From: Stappia stellulata DSM 5886
GTDB lineage: Bacteria > Pseudomonadota > Alphaproteobacteria > Rhizobiales > Stappiaceae
Assembly (NCBI RefSeq): GCF_000423705.1
Contig: NZ_AUIM01000013.1
Location: 7,501-71,500 of the forward strand
Direction of reading: 5' to 3'
DNA: 64,000 bases
Shown: piece after piece, positions 17,954 to 28,123 of the stretch
Position numbering within the stretch: position 1 is the first letter of the stretch
Layout of the letters: each line of letters starts with the position of its first letter
Notes under the pieces: model-generated
Told to the model about the DNA's origin: nothing
Seen by the model: only the letters and a program-made list of their open reading frames with translations
Databases searched by the model: none
Translations under genes and position numbers: made by a program

Positions 17954-18739
17954 TCAGCCGCCGGTCGGCGGAAACCGGTAGTGATAACTGTAGGCGTCGG
18001 CAAAGCCGCAGCGCCGGTAGAGCGCCCGGGCCGGAGCGTTCTCGCACACCACCTGCAGCCAGGCGGTGCGACAGCCGAGCCGTCCGCCATACTCGAGGCA
18101 GGCCCCGACCATCCGGGTGCCAAGCCCGCGCAGGCGCGCCCGCGGATCGACGGCGAGATCGTAGATGCCGAGCAGGTCGCGGTCGGCCACGGCGATCGCC
18201 ACCGCCACCGCCCGCCCGTCGGTGTCGCGCGCCACCAGACAGATCCGGCGCGCGGCAACACGCGACAGTGCGGCTCCGAGCTGCTCCACGGCGCCCGGCG
18301 CGACCGTCTCCGGTCGGGTGCCGCCAACGCGGATGAAGGCGGCGAGCCAGTCGGCAAGCGAACAGGGGGCGATCTCGACGCCGTCTACCTCCGCCCCGGC
18401 GGCGATGTCGCCCGGCGCAAGCGCGCGGGTCCACACATCAGTGTCGCCGGCCGAAAGCCAGCCCAGCGCATCGACATGGGCTCTCAGGGCCGGCGGCGTG
18501 AGTGGCGTGTCGCGCAGGTGAAAGGCAATGTCGTGATGCGAAAACAGCGCGCGGGTCTCATCGAGACGCGCCGCGATTCGGGTGTCGTCTTCCGCATCGA
18601 AGACAGTCAGCGAGTTGACGCGTCGCGCGGGAACCCCCGGCGACAGGCGCGACAGCCAGGCGCCGTCGGCGCGCTGCATTTCGGCAGGAAAACCGTTCAG
18701 GTTGGCGGTCTCGATTGCGAGGATGGAAGACGGCTCCAC
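17954..18739 (-). CDS. GNAT family N-acetyltransferase
   Basis: This 261-residue protein has a C-terminal GNAT domain with the acetyl-CoA loop ARLRGLGTRMVGACLEYG (the Q/RxxGxG/A motif) and the terminal NAPARALYRRCGFADAYSYHYR. The N-terminal half resembles a degenerate second GNAT domain. It lies 14 bases downstream of argJ and 68 bases upstream of mutT, so the three are probably co-transcribed. The substrate is unknown. Confidence 0.88.
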   Translation of the reverse strand: MEPSSILAIETANLNGFPAEMQRADGAWLSRLSPGVPARRVNSLTVFDAEDDTRIAARLDETRALFSHHDIAFHLRDTPLTPPALRAHVDALGWLSAGDTDVWTRALAPGDIAAGAEVDGVEIAPCSLADWLAAFIRVGGTRPETVAPGAVEQLGAALSRVAARRICLVARDTDGRAVAVAIAVADRDLLGIYDLAVDPRARLRGLGTRMVGACLEYGGRLGCRTAWLQVVCENAPARALYRRCGFADAYSYHYRFPPTGG

Positions 18740-18753
18740 GCGCTTTGTCCGCG

Positions 18754-19986
18754 TCAGGACCGGTAGTCGCCGTTAATGGCGACATAGTCCTTGGTCAGGT
18801 CGCAGGTCCATACCGTCGCACGCCCCGAGCCGATGCCGATGTCGACCGTGAGCTGGATGTCCTCCCGACGCATGACCGCCGTGGCCGCCTCTTCCGAGTA
18901 GCCCGCGTCCCGTTCGCCGTCGACGGCGACCCGCACATCGCCGAACCAGATCGCCAGCCGGTCGCGTTCGGCCGGCTCGCCCGCCTTGCCCACCGCCATG
19001 ACGACGCGGCCCCAGTTGGCGTCCTCGCCGGCGACCGCCGTCTTCACCAGCGGCGAATTGGCGATGGAAAAGGCGATCTTCCGGGCGCTTGCGTCGCTTT
19101 CCGCCCCGCGCACGGAGACCTCCAGGAATTTCCGCGCGCCCTCGCCGTCGCGAACGATCCACTGCGCGAGCTCCCGCGTCAGGTCGGCGAGCGCTGCCCG
19201 GAAAGCGGGAAGCCGCGGGTCGTCGAGCGTCTCCACCCGCTCCCCCCCGGCCGCGCCGGTGGCGAACAGCAGCACCGTGTCGGAGGTCGAGGTGTCGCCG
19301 TCGATAGTGATGGAATTGAAGCTCGGACCGACGGCCTCCGCAATCAGCGCCTGCAGCACCGGTGCGGCGATCGGGGCATCGGTCACCAGAAACGACAGCA
19401 TCGTCGCCATGTCAGGCGCGACCATGCCGGCCCCCTTGGCGATGCCGTTCAGCGTCACCGCGACCCCACCCATGTCCACGCTGCGGGTCGCCGCCTTGGG
19501 AAAGGTGTCGGTCGTCATGATGGCGCGCGCGGCGTCGAGCCAGCCTCCGGGGGCCGCCTGTTGCACCATCGTGTCGAGAACGGCGGAAAATTTCGTCGCG
19601 TCGAGCGGCTCGCCGATTACCCCGGTGGAGGCAAGAAAGATCTCGTCGGGCGTGCAGCCGGCCGCCTCGGCCGCAAATTGTGCACTCAGCCGGGTCGTCT
19701 CCGCGCCCTTTTTTCCGGTGAAGGCATTGGCATTGCCGGAATTGACGAGCAGCGCCCGCGCCTTGCCGCCGGCGAGGTTTTCACGGCACCAGTCGACGGC
19801 GGCGGAGGGACAGCGCGAACGGGTGAACACGCCGGCGACCTCGGCGCCCGCATCGAAGAGCATCAGGAGAACATCGGTGCGCCCGACGTATTTGATGCCC
19901 GCCGACGTTGTGGCCAGGCGGATCCCGCGCAACGCCGGCATGTCCGCATATGACTTGGGAGCCAGGGGAGAAATCGCATCCGACAT
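18754..19986 (-). CDS. argJ: Bifunctional glutamate N-acetyltransferase / amino-acid N-acetyltransferase ArgJ
   Basis: ArgJ moves acetyl from N-acetylornithine to glutamate, recycling the acetyl group in arginine synthesis, and may also make N-acetylglutamate from acetyl-CoA. The 410-residue precursor contains the self-cleavage site [16 protein letters not shown] with the nucleophile threonine at about 195, [10 protein letters not shown] near 82-91 and the C-terminal [24 protein letters not shown]. The start at 19986 was chosen because the N-terminus matches the family and AAGGAAAG lies upstream. It follows the foldase gene by 96 bases on the same strand. Confidence 0.96.
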   Translation of the reverse strand: MSDAISPLAPKSYADMPALRGIRLATTSAGIKYVGRTDVLLMLFDAGAEVAGVFTRSRCPSAAVDWCRENLAGGKARALLVNSGNANAFTGKKGAETTRLSAQFAAEAAGCTPDEIFLASTGVIGEPLDATKFSAVLDTMVQQAAPGGWLDAARAIMTTDTFPKAATRSVDMGGVAVTLNGIAKGAGMVAPDMATMLSFLVTDAPIAAPVLQALIAEAVGPSFNSITIDGDTSTSDTVLLFATGAAGGERVETLDDPRLPAFRAALADLTRELAQWIVRDGEGARKFLEVSVRGAESDASARKIAFSIANSPLVKTAVAGEDANWGRVVMAVGKAGEPAERDRLAIWFGDVRVAVDGERDAGYSEEAATAVMRREDIQLTVDIGIGSGRATVWTCDLTKDYVAINGDYRS

Positions 19987-20082
19987 GGCGATACCGTCTT
20001 TCCTTGTGCAGCGGGAACCAAAAAGCCTGCCCGCGCGATGCGGACAGGCCATTTGTCTAACCGGTTGATCCGATCTGTCAAA

Positions 20083-20970
20083 CTACTGTTTGGCAGCGTC
20101 CTCGGCGTCCGGCGCCGTATCGTCGTCCGTCTCCGTGGCGGCCGGCTCCTCCGCAACGACCTCGATGGTGGTGTTGGCCTTCAACGCGTCCATCACTTCC
20201 GCGTAACGGGCGCGCAGCAGGTCCTGGCGCAGACGGTCGCGCACATCGTCAAGCTCCGGCGCCGGCTGGGTGCGGGCGTCCTCGACCTTGATCACATGCC
20301 AGCCGAACTGCGTCTGCACCGGCTCCTTTGTGAAGGCGCCGACCTCAAGCGCGAAGGCCGCGTCGTCGAATTCCTTGACCATGCGGCCGCGGGTGAAATA
20401 GCCGAGATCGCCGCCGTTCGGACCGGAGGGACCGGTGGACTTTTCCTTGGCAAGCTCGACGAAGTCGCCGCCGTCCTCAAGCGCCTCAATGACGGCTTCG
20501 GCCTCTTCCTTGCTCTCCAGCAGGATATGGCGGGCCTTGCGCTCATCCTCTCCGGCGTAATCGGCGAATTCCTTGTCATAGGCCGCCTGCACCATCTCGT
20601 CGGAGACCTTGTTCTCCACCTCGCGCACCAGATAGGCGTTGCGCAGGGCACGCATCGTCAGAAAGTCGACCTGACGCTGGAAGTCGTCTTCGTCGTCGAT
20701 GTCCGCCTCTTCGGCCGCATTGGCCATCAGCTGCATGTCGATGACGATGTCGGTCAGGACCTTGCGCCATTGTCCCTGCGGCACATTGGCGAGCTGCTCA
20801 GCGAAATCCTGCGACGCGAAGGCGATGTCGGCCTCGGTGATGACGCTTTCCCCGACCGTGGCGACCGCGTCGCCCGGCTCTTGCGCCTGCGCTGCGGCAA
20901 GACCGAGGCCCGAGGCGAACGCCAACGCGACCGTGGCGCGCTGCAATGTCGCGGCAAATCTGGGTGTCAT
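20083..20970 (-). CDS. Periplasmic PpiC-type peptidyl-prolyl cis-trans isomerase (parvulin)
   Basis: This 295-residue protein has a signal peptide (hydrophobic ATVALAFASGLGLAAAQA, cleaved near residue 29), an N-terminal SurA-like chaperone region and a parvulin rotamase domain from RKARHILLESKEEAEAVIE to TQFGWHVIKVEDARTQ. It should help fold outer-membrane proteins in the periplasm. An acidic, Ala-rich tail ends the protein. The start follows AAGAGGA at good spacing. It is divergent from secA, which fits coordinated secretion and folding of envelope proteins. Confidence 0.92.
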   Translation of the reverse strand: MTPRFAATLQRATVALAFASGLGLAAAQAQEPGDAVATVGESVITEADIAFASQDFAEQLANVPQGQWRKVLTDIVIDMQLMANAAEEADIDDEDDFQRQVDFLTMRALRNAYLVREVENKVSDEMVQAAYDKEFADYAGEDERKARHILLESKEEAEAVIEALEDGGDFVELAKEKSTGPSGPNGGDLGYFTRGRMVKEFDDAAFALEVGAFTKEPVQTQFGWHVIKVEDARTQPAPELDDVRDRLRQDLLRARYAEVMDALKANTTIEVVAEEPAATETDDDTAPDAEDAAKQ

Positions 20971-21335
20971 GCTGTAATCCTCTTGGTTGAACGCAATGCC
21001 TCTCGGGCATTTGCATGTGCGGGTCGCGGTTGCCGGATCCACCCCGGCCGGGCCGTTGCCCGGACGGATGTGCCCCCGCATTGGCGGTGCGGACGCCCTT
21101 CGCCGCGGCTCGGCGGCAGACTTGCGCAAAACGCGCGGCGTTGACAACCTCCGGACCCCCTCTTATCTGTCGAACGTCCCCGCCAGATGGCCGGACGACC
21201 CCATCAGGGCGCGTGTTCGTCTCCCGTCTCAATATGGCGGTTGCGAGGCCGGCGCCAAGTATCGTCAATCCGAATGCCGGGTTGCCGCCCATGTCTGACC
21301 CTGGCGGCGCCTTTGGCAAGCATAAGGACCGCCAC
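20971..21335. other. Divergent promoter region of the PpiC-type foldase and secA
   Basis: These 365 bases contain no convincing gene. They hold the leaders of both genes and the promoter candidate for secA at 21141-21168. A plus-strand frame is open across much of it and joins secA in frame, but its translation has no resemblance to SecA N-termini. Confidence 0.6.
21141..21168 (+). promoter_or_regulatory. Candidate sigma-70 promoter of secA
   Basis: An exact TTGACA at 21141-21146 is followed after 16 bases by TTATCT (21163-21168). The -35 box is perfect; the -10 is a moderate match. It lies about 170 bases before the secA start, leaving a long leader. Confidence 0.5.
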
Positions 21336-24119
21336 ATGGCCGGCCTCGGCGCACTCGCCAAAAAGCTCTTCGGCTCAGCAAACGACCGCCGCATCAAGAT
21401 GATGCGCGGGCGAGTCGCCTCCATCAACGCGTTGGAGGAAGAGCTGAAGGCGCTCAGTGACGACGCATTGCGCGCCCGCACCGAGGATTTCCGCAAGCAG
21501 GTCGCCGACGGCGCCTCGCTCGACAGCGTCCTGGAACCGGCCTTCGCGACCGTTCGCGAGGCATCGCGCCGCGTGCTTGGCCAGCGCCACTATGATGTCC
21601 AGCTGATCGGTGGCATGGTCCTGCATGCCGGCCAGATTTCGGAAATGCGCACCGGCGAGGGCAAGACGCTCGTCGCGACGCTCGCCGTCTATCTCAATGC
21701 CTTGTCCGGCAAGGGCGTCCATGTCGTGACCGTGAACGACTATCTGGCAAGCCGCGATGCGGAATGGATGGGCCGGATCTACCGTTTCCTCGGCCTCAGC
21801 GTCGGCGTGATCGTGCACGGGCTGAGCGACGAGGAGCGCAAGACCGCCTATGCGGCGGATGTGACCTACGGCACCAACAACGAATTCGGCTTCGACTATC
21901 TGCGCGACAACATGAAGTACGAGCGCGCATCGATGACCCAGCGCGGACACAATTTCGCGATCGTCGACGAGGTCGATTCGATCCTGGTCGACGAGGCGCG
22001 CACCCCGCTGATCATTTCCGGCCCGCTCGAGGACCGCAGCGAGTTCTACACCACGGTCGACGCGTTCGTGCCCCACATCGAGGACGGCGACTTCGACCTC
22101 GACGAGAAGCAGCGCTCCGCCACCTTCACCGAGGCCGGCAACGAGAAGCTTGAGGCGCTGTTGCGCGACGCCGGCCTGCTGAAGGGCGAAAACCTCTACG
22201 ACGTGGAGAACGTGTCGGTCGTTCACCACCTGCAGCAGGCGCTCAAGGCGCACAAGCTGTTCCAGCGCGACAAGGACTACATCGTCCGCAACAACGAAGT
22301 GGTGATCATCGACGAGTTCACCGGACGCATGATGCCGGGCCGCCGCTATTCGGAAGGCCTGCACCAGGCTCTGGAGGCCAAGGAGAAGGTCGCGATCCAG
22401 CCGGAAAACCAGACGCTGGCCTCCATCACCTTCCAGAATTATTTCCGCCTCTACGACAAGCTCGCCGGCATGACCGGCACGGCGTCGACGGAAGCGGAGG
22501 AATTCGGCGACATCTACGGGCTGGAAGTCATGGAGATCCCGACGAACCTTGCCGTGCGGCGCATCGACGACGATGACGAGGTCTACCGGACCGTCGAGGA
22601 GAAATACCAGGCGATCGTCGAGCTTGTTGACGAGTGCAAGTCGCGCGGCCAGCCGATCCTCGTCGGCACGACGTCCATCGAAAAGTCCGAGGTTCTCGCC
22701 GCCGCCCTCAAGAAGGCCGGCTACCGACAGGTCGATGTCACGGATCCCGATGCTTTCAAGCCGCTGCAGGAAGGCGACTTCAACGCCAAGAAGGCGCGGA
22801 TCTTTGCCGTTCTCAACGCCCGCTACCACGAACAGGAAGCCTCGATCATCTCTCAGGCCGGTCTGCCGGGTGCGGTGACCATCGCCACCAACATGGCCGG
22901 CCGCGGCACCGACATCCAGCTCGGCGGCAACGCCGACATGCGCATCGACTACGAGCTCGAGGGCATGGAAGAAGGCGAGGCGCGCCAGGCCCGCGAGGCC
23001 GAGATCCGCGCCGAGATCGAGGCGCGCAAGCAGACCGCGATCGAGGCCGGCGGCCTCTTCGTCATCGGCACCGAGCGTCACGAGAGCCGGCGCATCGACA
23101 ACCAGTTGCGCGGCCGTTCCGGCCGTCAGGGCGATCCGGGCCGCTCCAAGTTCTTCCTGTCGCTTCAGGACGACCTGATGCGCATCTTCGGCTCCGACCG
23201 CATGGACGGCATGCTGCAGAAGCTCGGTCTCAAGGAGGGCGAGGCCATCGTCCATCCCTGGATCAACCGGGCACTCGCCAAGGCGCAGCAGAAGGTCGAG
23301 GCGCGCAACTTCGACATCCGCAAGAACCTCCTGAAGTTCGACGACGTGATGAACGACCAGCGCAAGGTCGTCTTCGACCAGCGCATCGAGCTGATGGACG
23401 GCGAGGCGATCGCCGAGACCGTCACCGACATGCGCCACGACGTGATCGAGGGCCTCGTCGCGCGCCACATTCCCGAAAAGGCCTATCCCGAGCAGTGGGA
23501 CACCGAGGGCCTTCAGGCGGAGGTGCGCCAGGTCCTCAACATGGACCTGCCGGTCGTCGACTGGGCCCGGGAAGAGGGCATCGCCGACGAAGAGGTGATC
23601 GAGCGACTCAAGCGCGAAACCGACCAGGCCATGGCGCGCAAGGTCGGCCAGTATTCGCCCGACGTCATGCGCCAGGTCGAAAAGGCGGTCCTGCTGCAGA
23701 CGCTGGATCATCTGTGGCGCGAGCATCTCGCCAACCTCGACCATCTGCGCTCGGTGATCGGTTTCCGCGGCTACGCCCAGCGCGATCCGCTGCAGGAGTA
23801 CAAGACCGAGGCCTTCACGCTGTTCGAAAGCATGCTGGCCAACCTGCGCCAGGCGACCACCGCGCAGCTGATGCGCGTCGAGCTGGTGCAGGACCAGCCG
23901 GAGCTTCCCAGCGACGACGACCTGCCGGAAATGCAGGCGAGCCACATCAACCCGCAGACCGGCGAGAACGAGTTCGAGACCGCCGATGCCCGTCCGCCCG
24001 TCGCCGACGGCCCGCGCGATCCGCAGGATCCCGCGACCTGGGGCAAGGTCGGCCGCAACGAGGCCTGCCCCTGCGGCTCCGGCAAGAAATACAAGCACTG
24101 CCACGGCGCGCTTGCCTGA
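21336..24119 (+). CDS. secA: Preprotein translocase ATPase SecA
   Basis: SecA drives unfolded preproteins through the SecYEG channel using ATP. The 927-residue protein begins [21 protein letters not shown] as expected in Alphaproteobacteria, carries Walker [14 protein letters not shown] near 105, [19 protein letters not shown] (DEAD-like Walker B), the second nucleotide domain with [14 protein letters not shown], and the C-terminal SecB/zinc-binding motif [14 protein letters not shown]. An in-frame extension upstream was rejected; AAGGA precedes the chosen ATG. A strong terminator follows. Confidence 0.98.
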   Translation: MAGLGALAKKLFGSANDRRIKMMRGRVASINALEEELKALSDDALRARTEDFRKQVADGASLDSVLEPAFATVREASRRVLGQRHYDVQLIGGMVLHAGQISEMRTGEGKTLVATLAVYLNALSGKGVHVVTVNDYLASRDAEWMGRIYRFLGLSVGVIVHGLSDEERKTAYAADVTYGTNNEFGFDYLRDNMKYERASMTQRGHNFAIVDEVDSILVDEARTPLIISGPLEDRSEFYTTVDAFVPHIEDGDFDLDEKQRSATFTEAGNEKLEALLRDAGLLKGENLYDVENVSVVHHLQQALKAHKLFQRDKDYIVRNNEVVIIDEFTGRMMPGRRYSEGLHQALEAKEKVAIQPENQTLASITFQNYFRLYDKLAGMTGTASTEAEEFGDIYGLEVMEIPTNLAVRRIDDDDEVYRTVEEKYQAIVELVDECKSRGQPILVGTTSIEKSEVLAAALKKAGYRQVDVTDPDAFKPLQEGDFNAKKARIFAVLNARYHEQEASIISQAGLPGAVTIATNMAGRGTDIQLGGNADMRIDYELEGMEEGEARQAREAEIRAEIEARKQTAIEAGGLFVIGTERHESRRIDNQLRGRSGRQGDPGRSKFFLSLQDDLMRIFGSDRMDGMLQKLGLKEGEAIVHPWINRALAKAQQKVEARNFDIRKNLLKFDDVMNDQRKVVFDQRIELMDGEAIAETVTDMRHDVIEGLVARHIPEKAYPEQWDTEGLQAEVRQVLNMDLPVVDWAREEGIADEEVIERLKRETDQAMARKVGQYSPDVMRQVEKAVLLQTLDHLWREHLANLDHLRSVIGFRGYAQRDPLQEYKTEAFTLFESMLANLRQATTAQLMRVELVQDQPELPSDDDLPEMQASHINPQTGENEFETADARPPVADGPRDPQDPATWGKVGRNEACPCGSGKKYKHCHGALA

Positions 24120-24140
24120 GCGAGACACGCCCCCTTCCCC

Positions 24141-24175
24141 GCCCCGCCCGGCTACACCGGGCGGGGCTTTTTCTT
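24141..24175 (+). terminator. Rho-independent terminator of secA
   Basis: An 11-base perfect stem GCCCCGCCCGG / CCGGGCGGGGC with loop CTACA (24141-24167) is followed by TTTTTCTTT. It lies 22 bases after the secA stop codon. Confidence 0.92.
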
Positions 24176-24200
24176 TGTCCCCTGCCTGCGTTCGAGTGAC

Positions 24201-25070
24201 ATGATCGGCCCGGTTCTCGACAAGATCATCGGCACGGACGGACCGGACCTTCCCGGATTGCGGATCAAGACGCCCGCGGGCCTTCCGCTTGCCACCCTGC
24301 GCGCGCGGGACCGATCGGACACCGCCGCCGCGCCGTCGCCTCCCCTCACCGTTCATCTTCTCTGGGTCGAGGGCGATCTGTGCCGCCTCGGGCACCTCGC
24401 CTGTGCGAGCTTCCTCGCGCATGGCTATGACGTCCAGCTGTGGAACTATCGCCGCCCGACGAACGCCCCCGAGGGGGTGACGCTGCGCGATGGCCGGGAA
24501 ATCCTGCCCGAGACGCGCATCTTTCGTTACCAAAACGGCAGCCTCTCCGCCTTTTCCAACCTGTTTCGCTATGCCGTGCTCGCGCGCCACGGCGGGCTGT
24601 GGGCGGACACGGACGTCGTCTGCCTGATGGAGCAGGACGCCCTGCAAGCAGCGGCGCCGGACGGCTTCCTCGTCAGCGAACGCATCCGGGGCAAGCGGCG
24701 GGTCCAGCTGAACTCGAACGTGATCTATCACCCCGCGCCGCAACGCGGCGACGTGATCGACCTCGCCTTCCGCTTTGCCGACGGGTTTGATCCCGCCCGG
24801 CTTGAATGGGGCGACTGCGGCCCGAAGCTCCTGACCACGCTCGTCGATCAGTGGCCGGCGCTCGCGCCGACGCTGATGGCGGCCCGCGTCGCAAATCCGG
24901 TCGACTACTGGGCCTGTCCGCGGGCGCTGCTGTCGCCGCGAACCAGGCTTGGCCCGGACACCGCCTTCCTGCATTGCTACAACGAGATGTGGCGTCGCGC
25001 CGGGATCGACACCAACGCCCCCTTCCCTCCGAACACCTTGATCGGCCGGATCGCGGCGCGCTACGACTAG
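24201..25070 (+). CDS. DXD-motif glycosyltransferase (GT32/capsular sugar transferase-like)
   Basis: This 289-residue protein has the features of sugar-binding DXD glycosyltransferases: VHLLWVEGD near the N-terminus, the motif SNLFRYAVLARHGGLWADTDVVC with the metal-binding D136-T-D138, and a C-terminal segment TAFLHCYNEMWRR. It would transfer a nucleotide-activated sugar to an unknown acceptor, probably a glycolipid or polysaccharide in the cytoplasm or at the inner face of the membrane. No membrane segment is seen. It begins 26 bases after the secA terminator and is followed after 43 bases by a cyclase gene on the same strand, so it may share a transcript with it. Confidence 0.8.
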   Translation: MIGPVLDKIIGTDGPDLPGLRIKTPAGLPLATLRARDRSDTAAAPSPPLTVHLLWVEGDLCRLGHLACASFLAHGYDVQLWNYRRPTNAPEGVTLRDGREILPETRIFRYQNGSLSAFSNLFRYAVLARHGGLWADTDVVCLMEQDALQAAAPDGFLVSERIRGKRRVQLNSNVIYHPAPQRGDVIDLAFRFADGFDPARLEWGDCGPKLLTTLVDQWPALAPTLMAARVANPVDYWACPRALLSPRTRLGPDTAFLHCYNEMWRRAGIDTNAPFPPNTLIGRIAARYD

Positions 25071-25113
25071 CGCCGCAGGGCACATCATCTGCCGCGACGA
25101 GGAGGAGGCCCGC

Positions 25114-26316
25114 ATGCGCACGTCCCCGGAAATCGAGGACATCGAGGACTGGCTGATCCGCGAGGCGCTCGGACAGCCGGACATCGGCCAGATGTTCGCC
25201 GACACCTGCGAGCGCATGCGCGCGGCCGGTATCGAGATCGACCGGGCGATGCTGACCTGGTCGACGCTGCATCCGCTGATCGAGGCGGAAACGGCTCTCT
25301 GGCTTCCGGGCGAGACCGTCGCCCGCGGATTGCACACCCACGACCAGCCCGACACCGACGAGTGGCTCCTGAGTCCGATCCGCGCGCTTCTGACCGCGCG
25401 CCAGACCCGCATGCGCCGGCGGCTGAGCGATGGCAACGCCCTGCTGGAATTTCCGATGCTGGAGGCGCTGCGCGATCAGGGGTTCACAGACTACATCGTG
25501 ATCTCGACGCCCTTCGAGCTGCCGACCTCCAACCCCTTCGACGTGTCGGGCATCACCGTCACCTGGAGCACCCGGACACCTGGCGGTTTTTCAGATGAGG
25601 TTATCGAACGGGTCGATTATCTGCAGATGCGGCTGGCCCTTGCCTGCCGGGCCAATGTCCAGTCCCGCATCGCCCGTACCATCGCGGAGACCTATCTCGG
25701 CAAGCGCGCCGGCGGGCAGGTGATCTCCGGGCGGATCCGCCATGGCGACGGCGAGGCGCTGGACGCGGTGATCTTCTACAGCGACCTGCGCGGATCGACG
25801 GCCCTCGCCGACCGGCTGTCGCCGGACGCCTATCTGGCGCATCTGAACACCTATTTCGACGCAACCGCCGGCGCGGTGATCGCCAATGGCGGCGAGGTAC
25901 TGGACTTCATCGGCGATGCGGTGCTGGCGGTTTTCCCGATCGACGGACAGGGCATCGGGGCCGCCGCGCGCAGCGCCCTGGAAACCGTCGCGGAGGTCCG
26001 TCGCCGCCTCCATGCGGCGCGGCAGGAGACGCGCCACCCCCTGACCTGCGGCATTGCGCTGTCCTCGGGGCGGGTGATGTTCGGCAACATCGGCGTCGCG
26101 GAGCGTCTGACATTTTCCGTCATCGGTCCGACCGTAAACGCCGTGGCGCGCATCGAGGCGATGACGAAGCGCCTCGACACCGAGGTTCTCGTCACCGCAG
26201 AAATCGCCGATCAGGCACCGGGACAGTTCCGCGCCGCCGGGCGGTATCCGCTCGACGGTTTCTCGACCCCGGTAGAGCTCTACGCCCTTGGCGAAACGGC
26301 GCTCAAAGCACCGTGA
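25114..26316 (+). CDS. Class III adenylate/guanylate cyclase
   Basis: This 400-residue protein has an N-terminal region of about 210 residues of unknown role (possibly sensory) and a class III cyclase domain (about 215-395). Both metal-binding aspartates are present (D224 in FYSDLRGSTALADRL, D268 in FIGDAVLAVF), as are the transition-state asparagine and arginine (N342 and R346 in IGPTVNAVARIE). The two purine-selecting positions are unusual: where adenylate cyclases normally have Lys (GGEVLKFIGD) this protein has Asp264, and where they have Asp (LDFTVIG) it has Thr333. The substrate is therefore uncertain. No transmembrane helix is evident, so it looks cytoplasmic. The start follows GAGGAGG. 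Confidence 0.9.
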   Translation: MRTSPEIEDIEDWLIREALGQPDIGQMFADTCERMRAAGIEIDRAMLTWSTLHPLIEAETALWLPGETVARGLHTHDQPDTDEWLLSPIRALLTARQTRMRRRLSDGNALLEFPMLEALRDQGFTDYIVISTPFELPTSNPFDVSGITVTWSTRTPGGFSDEVIERVDYLQMRLALACRANVQSRIARTIAETYLGKRAGGQVISGRIRHGDGEALDAVIFYSDLRGSTALADRLSPDAYLAHLNTYFDATAGAVIANGGEVLDFIGDAVLAVFPIDGQGIGAAARSALETVAEVRRRLHAARQETRHPLTCGIALSSGRVMFGNIGVAERLTFSVIGPTVNAVARIEAMTKRLDTEVLVTAEIADQAPGQFRAAGRYPLDGFSTPVELYALGETALKAP

Positions 26317-26920
26317 CGCGGGCGCCGACGGCCACACGGTTGTAGAGGTCTTCCACATCTTCGTTGAGCATGCGGATGCAGCCCGACGACACCGCGCGAC
26401 CGATGGACCAGTCCTCGTTGGTGCCGTGAATGCGGTATTCGGTCGAACCGAGATAGAGCGCGCGCGCGCCCATCGGGTTCTTCGGCCCGCCCGGCATGAA
26501 GCGGGGCAGATTACGGCCCTTCTTGCGCTCGCGCACGATCATTTCCTGCGGCGGCGTCCAGCTCGGCCACTTGGCCTTGCGGGTGACCTTTTCCTTGCCC
26601 GACCAGCCGAAGCCCTCGCGACCGACGCCGATGCCGTAGCGCACGGCCTTGCCGCCGGGCAGCACGAAATAGAGATAGCGGTCATCGGTGTCGACGATCA
26701 CCGAGCCCGGCTTTTCCGAGGTGCGGTAGCGCACGGTGGTGCGCTTGTACTTCTCGCGCACGATCTTGCCGGCCGCTTCCGGCGTGATCTTGTAGGTCTG
26801 CCAGCTTCGCGTGGTCGGATCGAAATAGCGTTCCGTCACCGCCGACGCCTGGCCGAGCGTCAAGGCGCTCGCCACCATGGCCATCATCATCAAACCGAAA
26901 ATCCGCATCGTCTTCCTCAT
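26303..26920 (-). CDS. L,D-transpeptidase (YkuD family), exported
   Basis: This 205-residue protein has a signal peptide (MRIFGLMMMAMVASALTLGQASA) and a YkuD catalytic domain with the nucleophile motif HGTNEDWSIGRAVSSGCIRM, where the second histidine of the usual SHGC is serine, a form also common in related rhizobial proteins. These enzymes make 3-3 peptidoglycan crosslinks or attach lipoprotein or outer-membrane proteins to the wall. Three in-frame ATG starts (26941, 26920, 26908) are possible; the last has AGGAAG just upstream, and the middle one is listed. Its 3' end overlaps the end of the convergent cyclase gene by 14 bases. Confidence 0.92.
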   Translation of the reverse strand: MRKTMRIFGLMMMAMVASALTLGQASAVTERYFDPTTRSWQTYKITPEAAGKIVREKYKRTTVRYRTSEKPGSVIVDTDDRYLYFVLPGGKAVRYGIGVGREGFGWSGKEKVTRKAKWPSWTPPQEMIVRERKKGRNLPRFMPGGPKNPMGARALYLGSTEYRIHGTNEDWSIGRAVSSGCIRMLNEDVEDLYNRVAVGARVTVL

Positions 26921-27006
26921 CGCCGTCTCAATGCCGTTCATGACAGGCCATTTCCGCGCCACCGACCCGCCGGCACCGCTCACCGCGCAACCGTGCCGCA
27001 CCACGG

Positions 27007-27954
27007 TTAAGAATACGCTGAAGTTCCGGTCTGCGGCATCGTTCCCTGTGTCAGATAGGCAACGACATCCGCCCGCTGTGGCAGCGGCGCAACAGCGCCA
27101 AACCCGCAGACCGCAAGCGCGGCCGCCGCATTTGCATGACGCGCGGCCGAAAGCCCGTCCGCACCCGCCAGAAGCTCCGCCAGAAACGCCCCGTCGAAGG
27201 CATCCCCGGCACCTGTGGCATCCACCGCCGCAACACGGTGCGGCGCGATCCGGGTCATGCCATCCGCATTGGCGTAGAGAACGCCCTCGGCACCCAGCGT
27301 CAGCGCCACGTGTTTCGCGCCCGTGCCAAGATAATGCACCGCGATCTCCTCGGGCGTCTCCAGCCCGGTCAGCAGCCGGGCGTCGTCGAGACCGGGCAGC
27401 AAGATGTCGGCCATGGCGGCGGTCGCCGCGACAACGGCCCGCGCCCGCGCCAGCGGCCAGAGCTTGAGGCGCAGGTTGGTGTCGTAGGAAACAAGCCCCC
27501 CGGCGCCGCGCACGATCTCGATGGCCTCGAGGACGGCATCGCAGGCACTTGGCGAAATCGCCTGGCTGATCGCCGAGACATGCAGGATGCGTGCCCGGGC
27601 CAAGGCCGCGCGCGGCAGGTCGCCCGGCGCGATGCGGCTCGCAGCCGACCCCGCACGGCGGTAGGTGAAGACATGCCCCTCCGCCGCGTGGGTGACGAAG
27701 TAAAGCCCCGTCGGCGCCTCCGCGCGGCGGGTCACGTTCTCCGCGTCGACGCCCTCGCCGCGCCACAGCTCATGGAGCATGTCGCCGAAGACATCGTCGC
27801 CCGTTGCCCCCATGCAGCCGACCGACGCGCCCTGGCGCGCGGCCGCGATGGCGACATTGGACGTGTCCCCGCCAAAACCCTGGAGATAGGGGCCTCCCGC
27901 CTGCGTCTGGTTGAATTCGATCATCGCCTCGCCGAAGCACAGAAGATCCGTCAC
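27007..27954 (-). CDS. PfkB family sugar kinase (2-keto-3-deoxygluconate kinase-like)
   Basis: The 315-residue protein begins VTDLLCFGEAMIEFNQ and has the ribokinase-fold motifs GGDTSNVAIAAARQGASVGCMGATGDDVFGD and the ATP/catalytic motif DATGAGDAFDGAF. The N-terminal FGEAMIEFNQ and the substrate-site region FVTHAAEGHVFTYRRAGSAASRI resemble KdgK, which phosphorylates 2-keto-3-deoxygluconate, but related kinases act on other ketoses. No other sugar-catabolic gene is adjacent. The GTG start at 27954 has GAGG upstream and matches the family; longer frames were rejected. It is divergent from an alpha/beta hydrolase. Confidence 0.88.
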   Translation of the reverse strand: MTDLLCFGEAMIEFNQTQAGGPYLQGFGGDTSNVAIAAARQGASVGCMGATGDDVFGDMLHELWRGEGVDAENVTRRAEAPTGLYFVTHAAEGHVFTYRRAGSAASRIAPGDLPRAALARARILHVSAISQAISPSACDAVLEAIEIVRGAGGLVSYDTNLRLKLWPLARARAVVAATAAMADILLPGLDDARLLTGLETPEEIAVHYLGTGAKHVALTLGAEGVLYANADGMTRIAPHRVAAVDATGAGDAFDGAFLAELLAGADGLSAARHANAAAALAVCGFGAVAPLPQRADVVAYLTQGTMPQTGTSAYS

Positions 27955-28123
27955 TCCAAACCTCGCAAATTTCAATCGATTTAAAACCGGTCCGGACCTT
28001 GTGCGGCCCCCGCCTTTGCCTGTCAAGCGCGAGGCCCGCGCGCCTTTGTCCATGTCTTTCCCGCTCGCCTCCCCGTCCGGCCTGTGGCAACAAGGGGCAG
28101 GCATCACGAACGGACACCGAAAC

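Noticed and set aside
21375-25436. Minus-strand open frame of over 1300 codons opposite secA and the glycosyltransferase gene
   Set aside because: Its translation is Arg/Leu/Val/Asp-rich shadow sequence; secA on the plus strand is unambiguous.
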